A stretch of 64,000 bases of DNA from Rhynchopus euleeides (taxonomy: Eukaryota; Euglenozoa; Diplonemea; Diplonemida; Diplonemidae), in assembly GCA_963210315.1 (NCBI GenBank), contig OY723284.1, forward strand, positions 620,001 to 684,000, read 5' to 3'. This document shows positions 1 to 8,469 of the stretch, piece after piece. Below the pieces are notes generated by a model that searched no databases, had not been told where the DNA came from, and was given only the letters and a program-made list of their open reading frames with translations. The position numbers and the translations under genes were made by a program. The number at the start of each line of letters is the position of its first letter. The first letter of the stretch is position 1.

Positions 1-102
1 GGGGATGTTGGTATACAAGGCTGCTCGTTGGGGACATCGTTGTGTGCGGGAAGAAGGCGTCGTGCGTGTGCCGACGCCCTGCCGTGCCGTGCAAACGCCT
101 GC

Positions 103-681
103 TTACTGGCTGCGCAGCGGGGCGCACCCCGTCTGCTTCGTCTTGACGAGGCCCAGGGCTGCAAGGTCGATCCCCACCTGCCCGGCGAAGGTCTGCAGGC
201 CCTGGTAGGACGCCTCGCTGATCTCGCGCGTGCGCGACAGGATCCGCAGGTCCTCCTCCTTCACCCCAAAGGTCTCGGAGCAGGAGTACACCAGCGACAG
301 CGCGTAGTCGCCCTTCGAGTCGCTCTGCAGGTTGATGATGGTGTACGGCCCGTAGAAGGGCCCGAAGAAGGAGACCTTGAGCGCACCCGTGTTCGGCACA
401 ACCTGCTTCGCCTTCCCCACAGCCTTGTCCAGCACACCGTTGCGGAACCCGTTGTTCTCCACACGCACTGCGGACGCGTCCTCCAGGGTGTAGTTGGCGT
501 ACACACAGTCAAGCCCCTTCTCCCTCCGGTCGTTGAACTTCGCCGTGTCCGCAATCTGGTACCACACCCCGAGGTAGTTCTGCAGGTTGAAGGGCACAAC
601 GGCAGTCGCGTTGGCCGGGCAGCTGCCCTGCACCGACACGGCGCACAGCACCACCGCAACCAGTGACTTTGCGAAGGACAT
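103..681 (-). CDS. Secreted lipocalin (apolipoprotein D / bacterial Blc-like)
   Basis: Single-exon gene of 192 residues. The ATG at 679-681 starts a typical signal peptide (hydrophobic residues 7-18, ending in VQGSC). The mature protein opens with the lipocalin G-x-W signature (YLGVWYQIAD, about residues 36-45), followed by alternating beta-strand-like segments, for example a central FFGPFYGPYTIINL stretch, and a YALSLVYSCS strand, then a C-terminal helix region (about residues 155-175). The length fits the family. Four or more cysteines could form the usual disulfides. Lipocalins bind small hydrophobic ligands in the secretory pathway or outside the cell; the ligand here cannot be predicted. 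A longer reading frame extends upstream, but the signal peptide makes this ATG the best start. It lies on the minus strand like most genes here; no operon structure is implied. Family assignment is from motif recognition and is fairly secure; the exact subfamily is not. Confidence 0.85.
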   Translation of the reverse strand: MSFAKSLVAVVLCAVSVQGSCPANATAVVPFNLQNYLGVWYQIADTAKFNDRREKGLDCVYANYTLEDASAVRVENNGFRNGVLDKAVGKAKQVVPNTGALKVSFFGPFYGPYTIINLQSDSKGDYALSLVYSCSETFGVKEEDLRILSRTREISEASYQGLQTFAGQVGIDLAALGLVKTKQTGCAPLRSQ

Positions 682-1656
682 TTGTGTAGTGTGGGCGGGT
701 GTGTCTTCTCCTTGTGGTAGGCACAAAACCTGCTCCGTGGTGTCGTGTGGTGTGTGGTGCAGCAGTGAGGTGTGATGTTGCGACGGCACAGAAAACACAA
801 GCCCAGCCCACCTCGCCCTGACGCGGGACAAAGAGGCCGTGCCCACAGAAAGAACACACAACCCCCCTCGTTGCCAGGCTCACAGACCCCTGTGCACACT
901 CAGCAAACGGACCAGCAAACAACAAGCTAGACACCACGAGCACACCAGCCGTGGATGGGGCCGGGGCCTGCATACGGCTGCAGCGACACCTCTCCTTCTC
1001 CCTACATGCCTGCCGTCAGACCCTGTCTGGCCTATTCGCACCCTGAACCCCCACCGGTACCAAACATGCCGACAAGACGGCATCCCCACTGGGAAGTCTA
1101 AGAAGGGCACCGAAGGGATTGGGTTAATCATACAATACAAGGTGGTTGCACCCTCCGCCCCGCCTCCCCTGACCAGGGAGCGCTCCCTGCCGTGCACTCC
1201 TCGGCCGCAGTGCACGGGTCTCCAGTCGGGAGCCACAGGGTGGGACACTCCGGGATAGGACTGTCCTCAGTCGCCCTCCAGGAGCACCTCACGTCGGGCA
1301 CAACACCAAACTAGTCTCGGTGTGGCCACAGCGAGCCAGCCGAAGTTCATACAACACAGACACAGCGTACATGCCGCCAAGATGGACAGCTCACACAACA
1401 ACATGTCATTATTTTTTGGGAGAGGGCTTCGCTACCGACAGCGTTAGCCTGGCAACGTTTGACGGCATGCTTCTCCTAGGGATCGGAGGAAACACGCCCA
1501 AAACGCACCAGTTTCAACACCGTGCCAGCGTGGCACCCCCCCCCCCCCACACTATAGAATAGAAGAATGGGATCTACACAACCAACCATACACAGAGCGT
1601 CGCTTAACACCGCACCCAACCACCCCCTCTACCGCCACACTTGGCAGGTGTTTGTC
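682..1656. other. Intergenic, no gene recognised
   Basis: Upstream region of the lipocalin gene and downstream region of the next minus-strand gene. Reading frames here are short and of uneven composition. A C-homopolymer lies near 1537-1549. I see no RNA gene or mobile element. Confidence 0.5.
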
Positions 1657-2070
1657 TTAGGATGCGGGGGAGGCCTCCATCAGGCGGGCACTCTGCATGC
1701 AGTGCTGGTGCACGGCGCGCATGTCAGCCGTCCACTTGGAGTTTGCTGCAATGCCGTCTGCGACGCGCCGACCGTCGACTGCCGACACTGCTTCGTGGTG
1801 CTCCTCCAGCAGCGTCACACACGTGTCGCTGGGGCGGGGCAGGAAGAGCTGAGGCTTCACTGTGTTCACATCCTGGTATGTGTGGACGGGGGGCATCGCC
1901 GGGCTGATGACCATCTGCGGGTGGCGCGTCTGCACACCTTCACCCAGCACCCTCCCGGCAGCCACCTCCATCCGAGGCACGAGACCAGGCCCCCCCAGCA
2001 GCGCCGTGGGCTGGTGCGCAATCACCGACGGTGCCGCAGGCACCGCAATCGCAGAAGAAACCGTCGTCAT
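1657..2070 (-). CDS. Unknown protein, 137 aa
   Basis: An open frame from ATG at 2068-2070 to TAA at 1657. The third codon position is strongly G/C-biased, as in neighbouring genes, with sensible amino-acid composition, so it looks truly coding. The N-terminal third is rich in Ala, Val and Pro (MTTVSSAIAVPAAPSVIAHQ). The centre has a Pro-rich stretch (VISPAMPPVHTY), and the C-terminal third looks helical and contains conserved-looking Trp, His and Cys (SKWTADMRAVHQHCMQSA). There is no convincing signal peptide, membrane helix or known motif, so I give no function. It sits between the lipocalin and MIF4G genes on the same strand. An upstream in-frame TTG would add five residues, but ATG is preferred. 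Confidence 0.65.
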   Translation of the reverse strand: MTTVSSAIAVPAAPSVIAHQPTALLGGPGLVPRMEVAAGRVLGEGVQTRHPQMVISPAMPPVHTYQDVNTVKPQLFLPRPSDTCVTLLEEHHEAVSAVDGRRVADGIAANSKWTADMRAVHQHCMQSARLMEASPAS

Positions 2071-2439
2071 TATGCTGAACGGCAAAGGAAGGACAGAGAT
2101 TGCCTGAGACGTGAGGGAAAGGTGGGGTGGGTGTGTTGTGATTCTGGCAACGTCACCCTATGCACCACCAAAGAGCGGAGTGCTGCATGCGCGGGGGGCA
2201 GGGGCAGAGGCGTAGTATCTGCGGGAGTAGAATCGGGTAGGGGTGGGTGGGCGGGCCTGGCTTCGTGGCGTATTATGTTGGCCCAAACGCCCCAGACCGA
2301 TGAGAGGGGGCAAGTTCGAAGGCAACCGGCTCAGCGTAATTCCGGTGTGGCCTCCATTATAAGAAGACCACATTGTGCGCAGGAGCGCATCAGAGTTCAT
2401 AGTATGGTCTGACTCATCGCCTCCCCGTGTGGGATGCGC

Positions 2440-2675
2440 CTAACGGTTGCACCCCACGCGGAGGTGTGCTTGTCGGTGGCTGCCGGCTTTTGAGGGCACC
2501 AAACGGCGCCGCGGGTCTATTTCCTGCAGTTCGCGCCCCTCCTCTCCGCAGGCCTCCCGCCACCGCCGGGCCACGGCCCGCCGACCCGCGTACTGCAGCA
2601 CCCAGTCAAGGGGTTGTGCTTGGCAACCCTGTCGGGCATAACAGGCGTACAGTTGATGCGATGGCAACGACACTG
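2440..2675 (-). other. Possible terminal exon of an unidentified gene
   Basis: A minus-strand open frame of about 77 codons ends at 2440 and has coding-like composition (LYACYARQGCQ, DWVLQYAGRRAVARRWREA). It has no ATG. Directly upstream (2674-2692, minus strand) is a pyrimidine tract ending in TTGCAG, which would make a good 3' splice site. I could not find the upstream exon in 2.7-3.4 kb, so this remains a suggestion. A chance open frame in GC-rich DNA is the alternative. Confidence 0.25.
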
Positions 2676-2692
2676 CAAGGGTGAGAGAGGGA

Positions 2693-3443
2693 TGCAGCCA
2701 ACCCCGCGAAAACAGGGTTCGGGAGTGGGCGGCAGTCGGGAGGAAGAAGGAACAAGCAGGGCCAGTGGGTTAGATTCGATCAGATAAGGACACGTAGTGG
2801 ATAATAACCAGAAACATCTTGGATGACAGGATGACAGAGGGAAGGCCAGTGCAGCTGAAGCAGCGGCAACATGCGGGACACATCAACAAACCGAAACGCA
2901 ATGATTGGTCTCTGAAATGCGCACAGGATTCCTGAAAAGAAACGTGCTGCTGCAAACACTCCCCGCGAATTCGCTCTTTGCAGCAGTACGACGCACCGAA
3001 AACACACATTCCGCCTCAATGCGGCCCCCACACACGGCGCAATAAACAACCCCCCTGTCGCAACAGAGCATCTGATTTCCAGTTGCCTGCTGCGACCCCT
3101 CACCACCCTCCCCCCCCTTCCGGCAGCTAAACCAAAGGGCGGGTAAGATTCACTGCCCTTCGCAGACTGCCCGGATATTTTTTTTGGATCCGACGACCCC
3201 CCCGGCCTAACACATCGGGACACCCCAGCCAGAGCCAGCCAGAGTGCCGCCCACTCCGCAAACCCCCCCCCCCCCGTCCCCCCCCGAAGGCGTTGCCCTC
3301 GCAGGGATCGCCCCGATATCAACACATTTTGAGAAGAACTTGGCACAAGACCGCCCAGCCCAGCATGTACACATCTCCAAGCGGACCCCTCCCCCTCCAG
3401 CAAGACACCCCTCATCCTCCTCCTGGCCACCTCTCAGCCCATC
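2693..3443. other. Intergenic, no gene recognised
   Basis: Between the possible exon above and the MIF4G gene. Frames open in several phases but show no recognisable protein. C-homopolymers occur near 3264-3285. If the possible exon is real, its 5' exon should lie here or further upstream. Confidence 0.4.
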
Positions 3444-4199
3444 TCAGTCTCCGGCACTCAGAAGGGCGCTGTCCGCAGCCGCACGCGACCGAGACCCCTT
3501 GCTTAAGCGGGTCTTCACAGGGTGGGGGCGACTCAACAGCGGGGCCTGCTGGCTCGTGTCGGGCCACGAATCGGCGTGCAGCTGCAGGAGGTGGTCGATG
3601 AGGAGTGTTGTGGGAGGGTCGAACTCGACGTGGAGCTCCTCCAGCCGCGTGACGTAGAGCTGCAGGTTGGACGGCGCGTCCTGCTTGAGATACGCCCCGG
3701 CAAGCGACAGGACGCGGTGCAGCACCTCGATGCACAGAGGGGACGGGACGTGATCCCGCGAGGCTGTTGCTCCGAAAAGGCAGTGGATAACGCACGACTG
3801 CACGATCTTTGGGCTCATCACCCTGTGTAGATAGAGCTGTGTGATGAAGGTGCATATCCCCTTCGTTGCAGCGCAGGCCTGGTCGCTGTCCGGGAGGAAT
3901 CTGTTGAAGGCCAGCTCACACCTTTCGTGCAGGTCGCGTTTGAAGACACGCATTGTGCGTGAGTCCGATCCCTTCACAACCCTCCGCACCAGCTCTGAGT
4001 ATACATCAGTCCTGTCGCATTCAGATATGGCCTTTGCGAGGATGAGCTCGACAACAGCGGATGTCTCCTCGACGCCAGCCGCTTCCATCACGCGGATCAG
4101 GCGCCCAGCCTCCTCCTCGACGCGAGAGCTAGTGACTCTGTTCAGGATGAGCCGCGTCTGGCGCACCAGGCCCAGCGAGTCGTCGTGTCCCGCATTCAT
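3444..4199 (-). CDS. MIF4G-domain protein (eIF4G-like middle domain)
   Basis: Single-exon gene of 251 residues from ATG at 4197-4199 to TGA at 3444. Residues about 15-215 show the HEAT-helix pattern of the MIF4G fold: an ILNRVTSSRVEEEAGRLIRV opening (eIF4G: LNKLTPENF...), VVELILAKAISE (LIFEKAI), then a SELVRRVVKG helix, a GICTFITQLYLHRVMSPKIV helix pair (eIF4G: FIGELFKLKMLTEKI), CIEVLHRVLSLAGAYL (LCKLLTTIGK) and a final LIDHLLQLHADSW. MIF4G domains act as scaffolds in translation initiation (binding the helicase eIF4A), nonsense-mediated decay or splicing. The protein is almost only this domain, with a short Arg/Ser-rich tail and no visible eIF4E-binding site or MA3 domain, so it resembles DAP5/Paip1-like or short eIF4G isoforms rather than full eIF4G. 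The partner is unknown. Confidence 0.75.
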   Translation of the reverse strand: MNAGHDDSLGLVRQTRLILNRVTSSRVEEEAGRLIRVMEAAGVEETSAVVELILAKAISECDRTDVYSELVRRVVKGSDSRTMRVFKRDLHERCELAFNRFLPDSDQACAATKGICTFITQLYLHRVMSPKIVQSCVIHCLFGATASRDHVPSPLCIEVLHRVLSLAGAYLKQDAPSNLQLYVTRLEELHVEFDPPTTLLIDHLLQLHADSWPDTSQQAPLLSRPHPVKTRLSKGSRSRAAADSALLSAGD

Positions 4200-4787
4200 C
4201 GTGACAACCCCCCTCCCCCCAACTCACAGTGCCAGAGAGAGGCCGTGCCTCTGAGGGGTATGCGTATATTTTACAGAGGAAAGCTTAATGCGGCGTGCCC
4301 CCTCCCCCCGCTGACAGCAAAACCTAACTGGGGTGGGGGGTGGGGTGGGTGGGGCCTCGCGCATCTCGTGCTGTGACCCTGCTATGAAAGCACCCTCTGC
4401 CTGCGTCCGGTCCCCCGCGCTCCCCCCTCCCCCGCCTCCCTGTTGCCTCGCGAAGAGGAGACCTAACAACGGGGGGGAAAGGGGGGGTGGGGGTGGGGTG
4501 GGGGGGGGGGGGACGGCAGTTACAGCCAAAATAGATAAATATGGCGAAGGGGTGCTGAAAGGTGTTTGTCTGCTGCGGGTCAGCAGGGGTTTGACGCAAC
4601 TGCTGTGGATGGCTTCGGTGGTGCCGTCTCCGCTGTCCGAAGGAGGTGCGTGTTAGGCGGGGGCCGAATCAGGGGGGCAGAAGAACAAATAAATTCACGG
4701 CAGGTTGTCAGTTTGTTTTCCCACGAAGTCCTGCTTCGTTTGTGGGGGAAACAAAAAGAAGACACGGCTTCAACGAGAACCCAAGCA
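4200..4787. other. Intergenic, G-rich low-complexity
   Basis: Upstream of the MIF4G gene. Contains long purine/G runs on the plus strand (about 4330-4350 and 4469-4512) with no coding signal. The G tracts could form quadruplexes; this is inference only. Confidence 0.5.
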
Positions 4788-7165
4788 AAAATGTATCATG
4801 GCACCAGGAATCAATCTGATAAGCTGCTCCAAGAGAAGTGCCGCTCGACAACCCGTGTGGCGGTGGGGACTGTGAGGCATGGGGAACGTCACCTCGCCCA
4901 GCCCCTCACCCCACCAACCACCAGGCCCTCTGTCAGGCAGTATGCAAGACCCACGGAGTTTCTTCGGGTGCCGAAAATAGAACCAAGATAAGGGAGTGGA
5001 AAAAGAGAAACAAAACGCACCCCACCACCGCCTGGGCGCGGAGTGCGACACCAGCGAAACATACGGGTGTGGGGTGTGGAACGACACCCACCGACTGTGA
5101 GTCAATCGGGCCGTCTATACAGGAAACCAAAAGTGGGCAGAAAATAGGCGCTTTATTTGCAGAAGAGGCGATGATGTGTGGGATGAGAGAGGAGGGACAG
5201 GGAAGGGTGGCGGCCTCCACCCACCCCCACCCAACACCGTCCCACCGCCCTGCTTCGTTGCTCCGCAGCATCCAAGCCAAGCGGGACAGGCAGGGCAGGC
5301 CAGGGTGGTGTGAGGGGTGGTGGTGGTGGCGGCAGTGCAAGGGAGGGATATCTCCAGGGCTGCCTGGAGGGTGTGGATGTCGAAAGAAGAAGAAGAAGAA
5401 GAAGCAAGAGGGGGGCATGCCGGCGCCGTTTATACTTGCCAGGGATGGGTCTATTGATGAGATAGCGGCAGGCAACGGCAAGGGTCTGACGGCGCACGGC
5501 ACCACGGCGCAGCTGCTGCTGCACCGTGCCTTCTCACAAGGGGCAAGAGGGCCAACGGCAACAAGAGTGAGGCGGCAGCCCGAGCAGGGAACACCGCCTG
5601 ATGTTCTGTGTGGTGGTGGCAGCATCTTGCAGCATCGGTAGTGTTCATGTGCGTGACTCTGCAGGTTCTCATCAATTCGGTTCGTCAGGATTGGGAGGGC
5701 ATGGGATTTGATGCGGCGCAGCGGTACGACAGCTCGACGCTGCTGTGGTGGTGGATCACATGCCCAGCTCCTGCACGTGGCGCCAAGCAGCAAGGTAGTG
5801 TGTCTGGAACAGACGCTGGTTCTGGGCGAACTGGCGCACGATGTTGCGGAGCCGGTTGTCTGCACGCATCACCATGTCGATGGGAAGCATGGTGAAGCGG
5901 CCACCGGGCCCGCCGCGGTACTGCAGATCTGTGGGCCCCTGCTGTGCTGTCCCGCGGCCCCAGTTCCCGTTCTCCAGGTTGAAGAAGTACTCGTTCCCGA
6001 AGACCAGGTTGTTTGCAGTCCACACGCCCTCGTTGTTGCTGACCACTGTGTGCATCCCGCCCATTTGATGTCCTCCCATGAGGGCAACTGCCTTATGCAA
6101 GGCCAGCCTGTCGTTGTCGAGACTGATGTCGAGGCGCTCGAACACGTCGAAGAAGTGCTGCAGCGTGTCCGGGTGCGGGAAGTTGTCGTTGTTGAAGCGC
6201 TTCTGCGGGATGCGTGACGCGTCCCCCACACACAGGCGGCGTGTCTCCGCAGGTGCCGCGAAGTCGCGCCGTCCAGGCCGCCAGAACAGGGACGGGCTCC
6301 CCATGTACTCGTGTGCCACGTTCCCAGCCAGCTGGTACAGGTCTGCGTACGTGATGAAGGGGTGTGCACGCTTCACCTCATCCAGTGGGTCCGTCACAAG
6401 CGCCATGATCGTGTTGTCAGGGATCTGGTTCTCAGGCGCTGTGCGCAGGCACCCCCCGACAGGGCCGCCCACAGGGCGTGCAGAGCGGTCGAACGTCGTC
6501 ACCGCGTGGAACGCCATACGCACGAACAGCGGCCGCAGCTCTTCGGGACTCGACTCGATCAGCCGCCCGATGGACTGCACCACAGGTTGGTACCGCCCAC
6601 GTGCCGAAGCAAGGATCGCACGCCCCGGCTGTGTCCTGGGTGGCGGGCTCTGTGTGGGCGCAGGTCCAGTCGGCGGGGCAACAGGCGGCTGAGGCTGCGG
6701 CGCGGTGCAGGCTGAGGTGCAGGGCGGCCACGCCCACGGCCACCACGGCCCCTGCGGCCACCCCCAGTCACAGGCGGTGCAGGTGCAGGCTGTGGCGCAG
6801 GCCGCGGTGCAGGACGGGGTGCCGGTGGCGGTGGAGGTGCACCGCCCCCACCACGGCCTCCACCCCTGCCACCTCTGCCACCCCCGCCCCGCCTGCCACG
6901 CTGACCCTCCACACTGCCCAGCTGGACGGCAACAAGAAGGGCAAACAGCAGAACAACACGGGACGCCCTCATTGCAGCAGCAGTGATGTGTCTGTGTGTA
7001 TATGTCAGTGGAACCTGCATCGGGACGGGATGTCGGTGCAACAGGCAGGCATGCAATCGTTTGGCAACACACAGCAAAAGGCAGTCTCGCGTGAAACCTG
7101 ACCGACGAGATGACAACATGCCCTGTGAGGTGGGGATGGGGGATGGGGAACCATGCATCCTCTGA
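4788..7165. repeat. Tandem duplication, unit 1 (peroxidase locus)
   Basis: About 2.4 kb containing peroxidase copy 1 with its 3' and 5' flanks. The same sequence recurs from about 7208 to 17775, where it is split by a retrotransposon. Both units start at a shared AAAATGTATCATGGCACCAG and both end near CATGCCCTGTGAGGTGGGGA. The copies share a (GAA)n microsatellite near 5387-5405 and 7826-7845, and differ by scattered substitutions and small indels. The flank 4788-5755 has no convincing gene; on the minus strand it is the region downstream of the peroxidase stop. Confidence 0.85.
5756..6972 (-). pseudogene. Secreted class I haem peroxidase, copy 1 (frameshifted)
   Basis: The ATG at 6970-6972 begins a signal peptide (MRASRVVLLFALLVAVQLGS) followed by a Gly/Arg-rich then Pro/Ala-rich linker. 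The catalytic domain, about 285 residues, resembles cytochrome c / ascorbate peroxidases. It has a distal RMAFHA (catalytic Arg and His, Phe replacing the usual distal Trp), a proximal ALMGGHQMGGMH with the haem-ligand His, EGVWTANN retaining the proximal Trp, and a GNEYFFNL strand as in CcP. The signal/linker frame and the catalytic frame are out of phase. Compared with copy 2, one C is missing at 6700/6701 in the linker, so translation from the ATG would miss the enzyme. It may be a real mutation or an assembly error; the enzyme part itself is intact to its TGA at 5756. Role would be peroxide reduction in the secretory pathway or outside the cell. Confidence 0.8.
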
Positions 7166-8378
7166 TGTGCGATCGCATCCATCCCTCACGACGGACAGAA
7201 GGATGAAACAAAATGTATCATGGCACCAGGAATCGGTGAGATAGGGTCCTGGCGGAAACGTGCCACTCGACAACCCGTGTGGCGGTGGGGACTGTGGGGC
7301 TGAGGAACGTCACCTCGCCCAGCCCCTCACCCCACCAACAACCAGGCCCTCTGTCGGGCAGCATGCAAGATCCGTGGAGCATCTTTGGGTGCCGAAAATA
7401 GAAACTCAAAGAGGGGCGAGGTTTGCAAGAGAAGAGAGTGGAAAACGAGAAACAAAACGCACCCCACCACCGCCTGGGCGCGGAGTGCGACACCAGCGAA
7501 ACATACGGGTGTGGGGTGTGGAACGACACCCACCGACTGTGAGTCAATCGGGCCGTCTATACAGGAAACCAAAAGTGGGCAGAAAATAGGCGCTTTATTT
7601 GCAGAAGAGGCGATGATGTGTGGGATGAGAGAGGGGGGACAGGGAAGGGTGGCGGCCTCCACCCACCCCCACCCAACACCGTCCCACCGCCCTGCTTCGT
7701 TGCTCCGCAGCATCCAAGCCAAGCGGGGCAGGCAGGGCAGGCCAGGGTGGTGTGAGGGGTGGTGGTGGTGGCGGCAGTGCAAGGGAGGAATATCTCCAGG
7801 GCTGCCTGGAGGGTGTGGATGTCGAAAGAAGAAGAAGAAGAAGAAGCAAGAGGGGGGCATGCCGGCGCCGTTTATACTTGCCAGGGATGGGTCTATTGGT
7901 GAGATAGCGGCAGGCAACGGCAAGGGTCTGACGGCGCACGGCACCACGGCGCAGCTGCTGCTGCACCGTGCCTTCTCACAAGGGGCAAGAGGGCCAACGG
8001 CAACAAGAGTGAGGCGGCAGTCCGAGCAGGGAACACCGCCTGATGTTCTGTGTGGTGGTGGCAGCATCTTGCAGCATCGGTAGTGTTCATTTGCGTGACT
8101 CTGCAGGTTCTCATCAATTCGGTTCGTCAGGATTGGGAGGGCATGGGATGTGATACGTCGCAGCGGTACTACAGCTCAACGCTGCTGTGGTGGTGGATCA
8201 CATGCCCAGCTCCTGCACGTGGCGCCAAGCAGCAAGGTAGTGTGTCTGGAACAGACGCTGGTTCTGGGCGAACTGGCGCACGATGTTGCGGAGCCGGTTG
8301 TCTGCACGCATCACCATGTCGATGGGAAGCATGGTGAAGCGGCCACCGGGCCCGCCGCGGTACTGCAGATCTGTGGGT

Positions 8379-8410
8379 CCCTGCTGTGCTGTCCCGCGGC
8401 CCCAGTTCCC
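8379..8410. repeat. 32-bp target-site duplication (left copy)
   Basis: Identical to 16545-16576, beginning CCCTGCTGTG and ending CCCAGTTCCC. It is part of the peroxidase coding sequence and present once in peroxidase copy 1, which proves insertion by target duplication. Confidence 0.95.
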
Positions 8411-8469
8411 TGTCCAGCATCAGTAGAGTGTCCAGTCTGGCGGACGACTGCTACTGTCCGCCCGGGCCC

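Noticed and set aside
4933-5865. Long minus-strand frame with a poly-Phe or poly-Leu run, repeated at 7327-8067
   Set aside because: The homopolymer comes from the (GAA)n microsatellite, and the frames are conserved only because the whole locus is duplicated. No domain or sensible composition.
6559-7182. Separate basic Gly/Arg/Pro-rich proline-repeat protein overlapping the peroxidase
   Set aside because: It is the signal peptide and linker of peroxidase copy 1, separated from the enzyme only by the one-base deletion; copy 2 has both in one frame.
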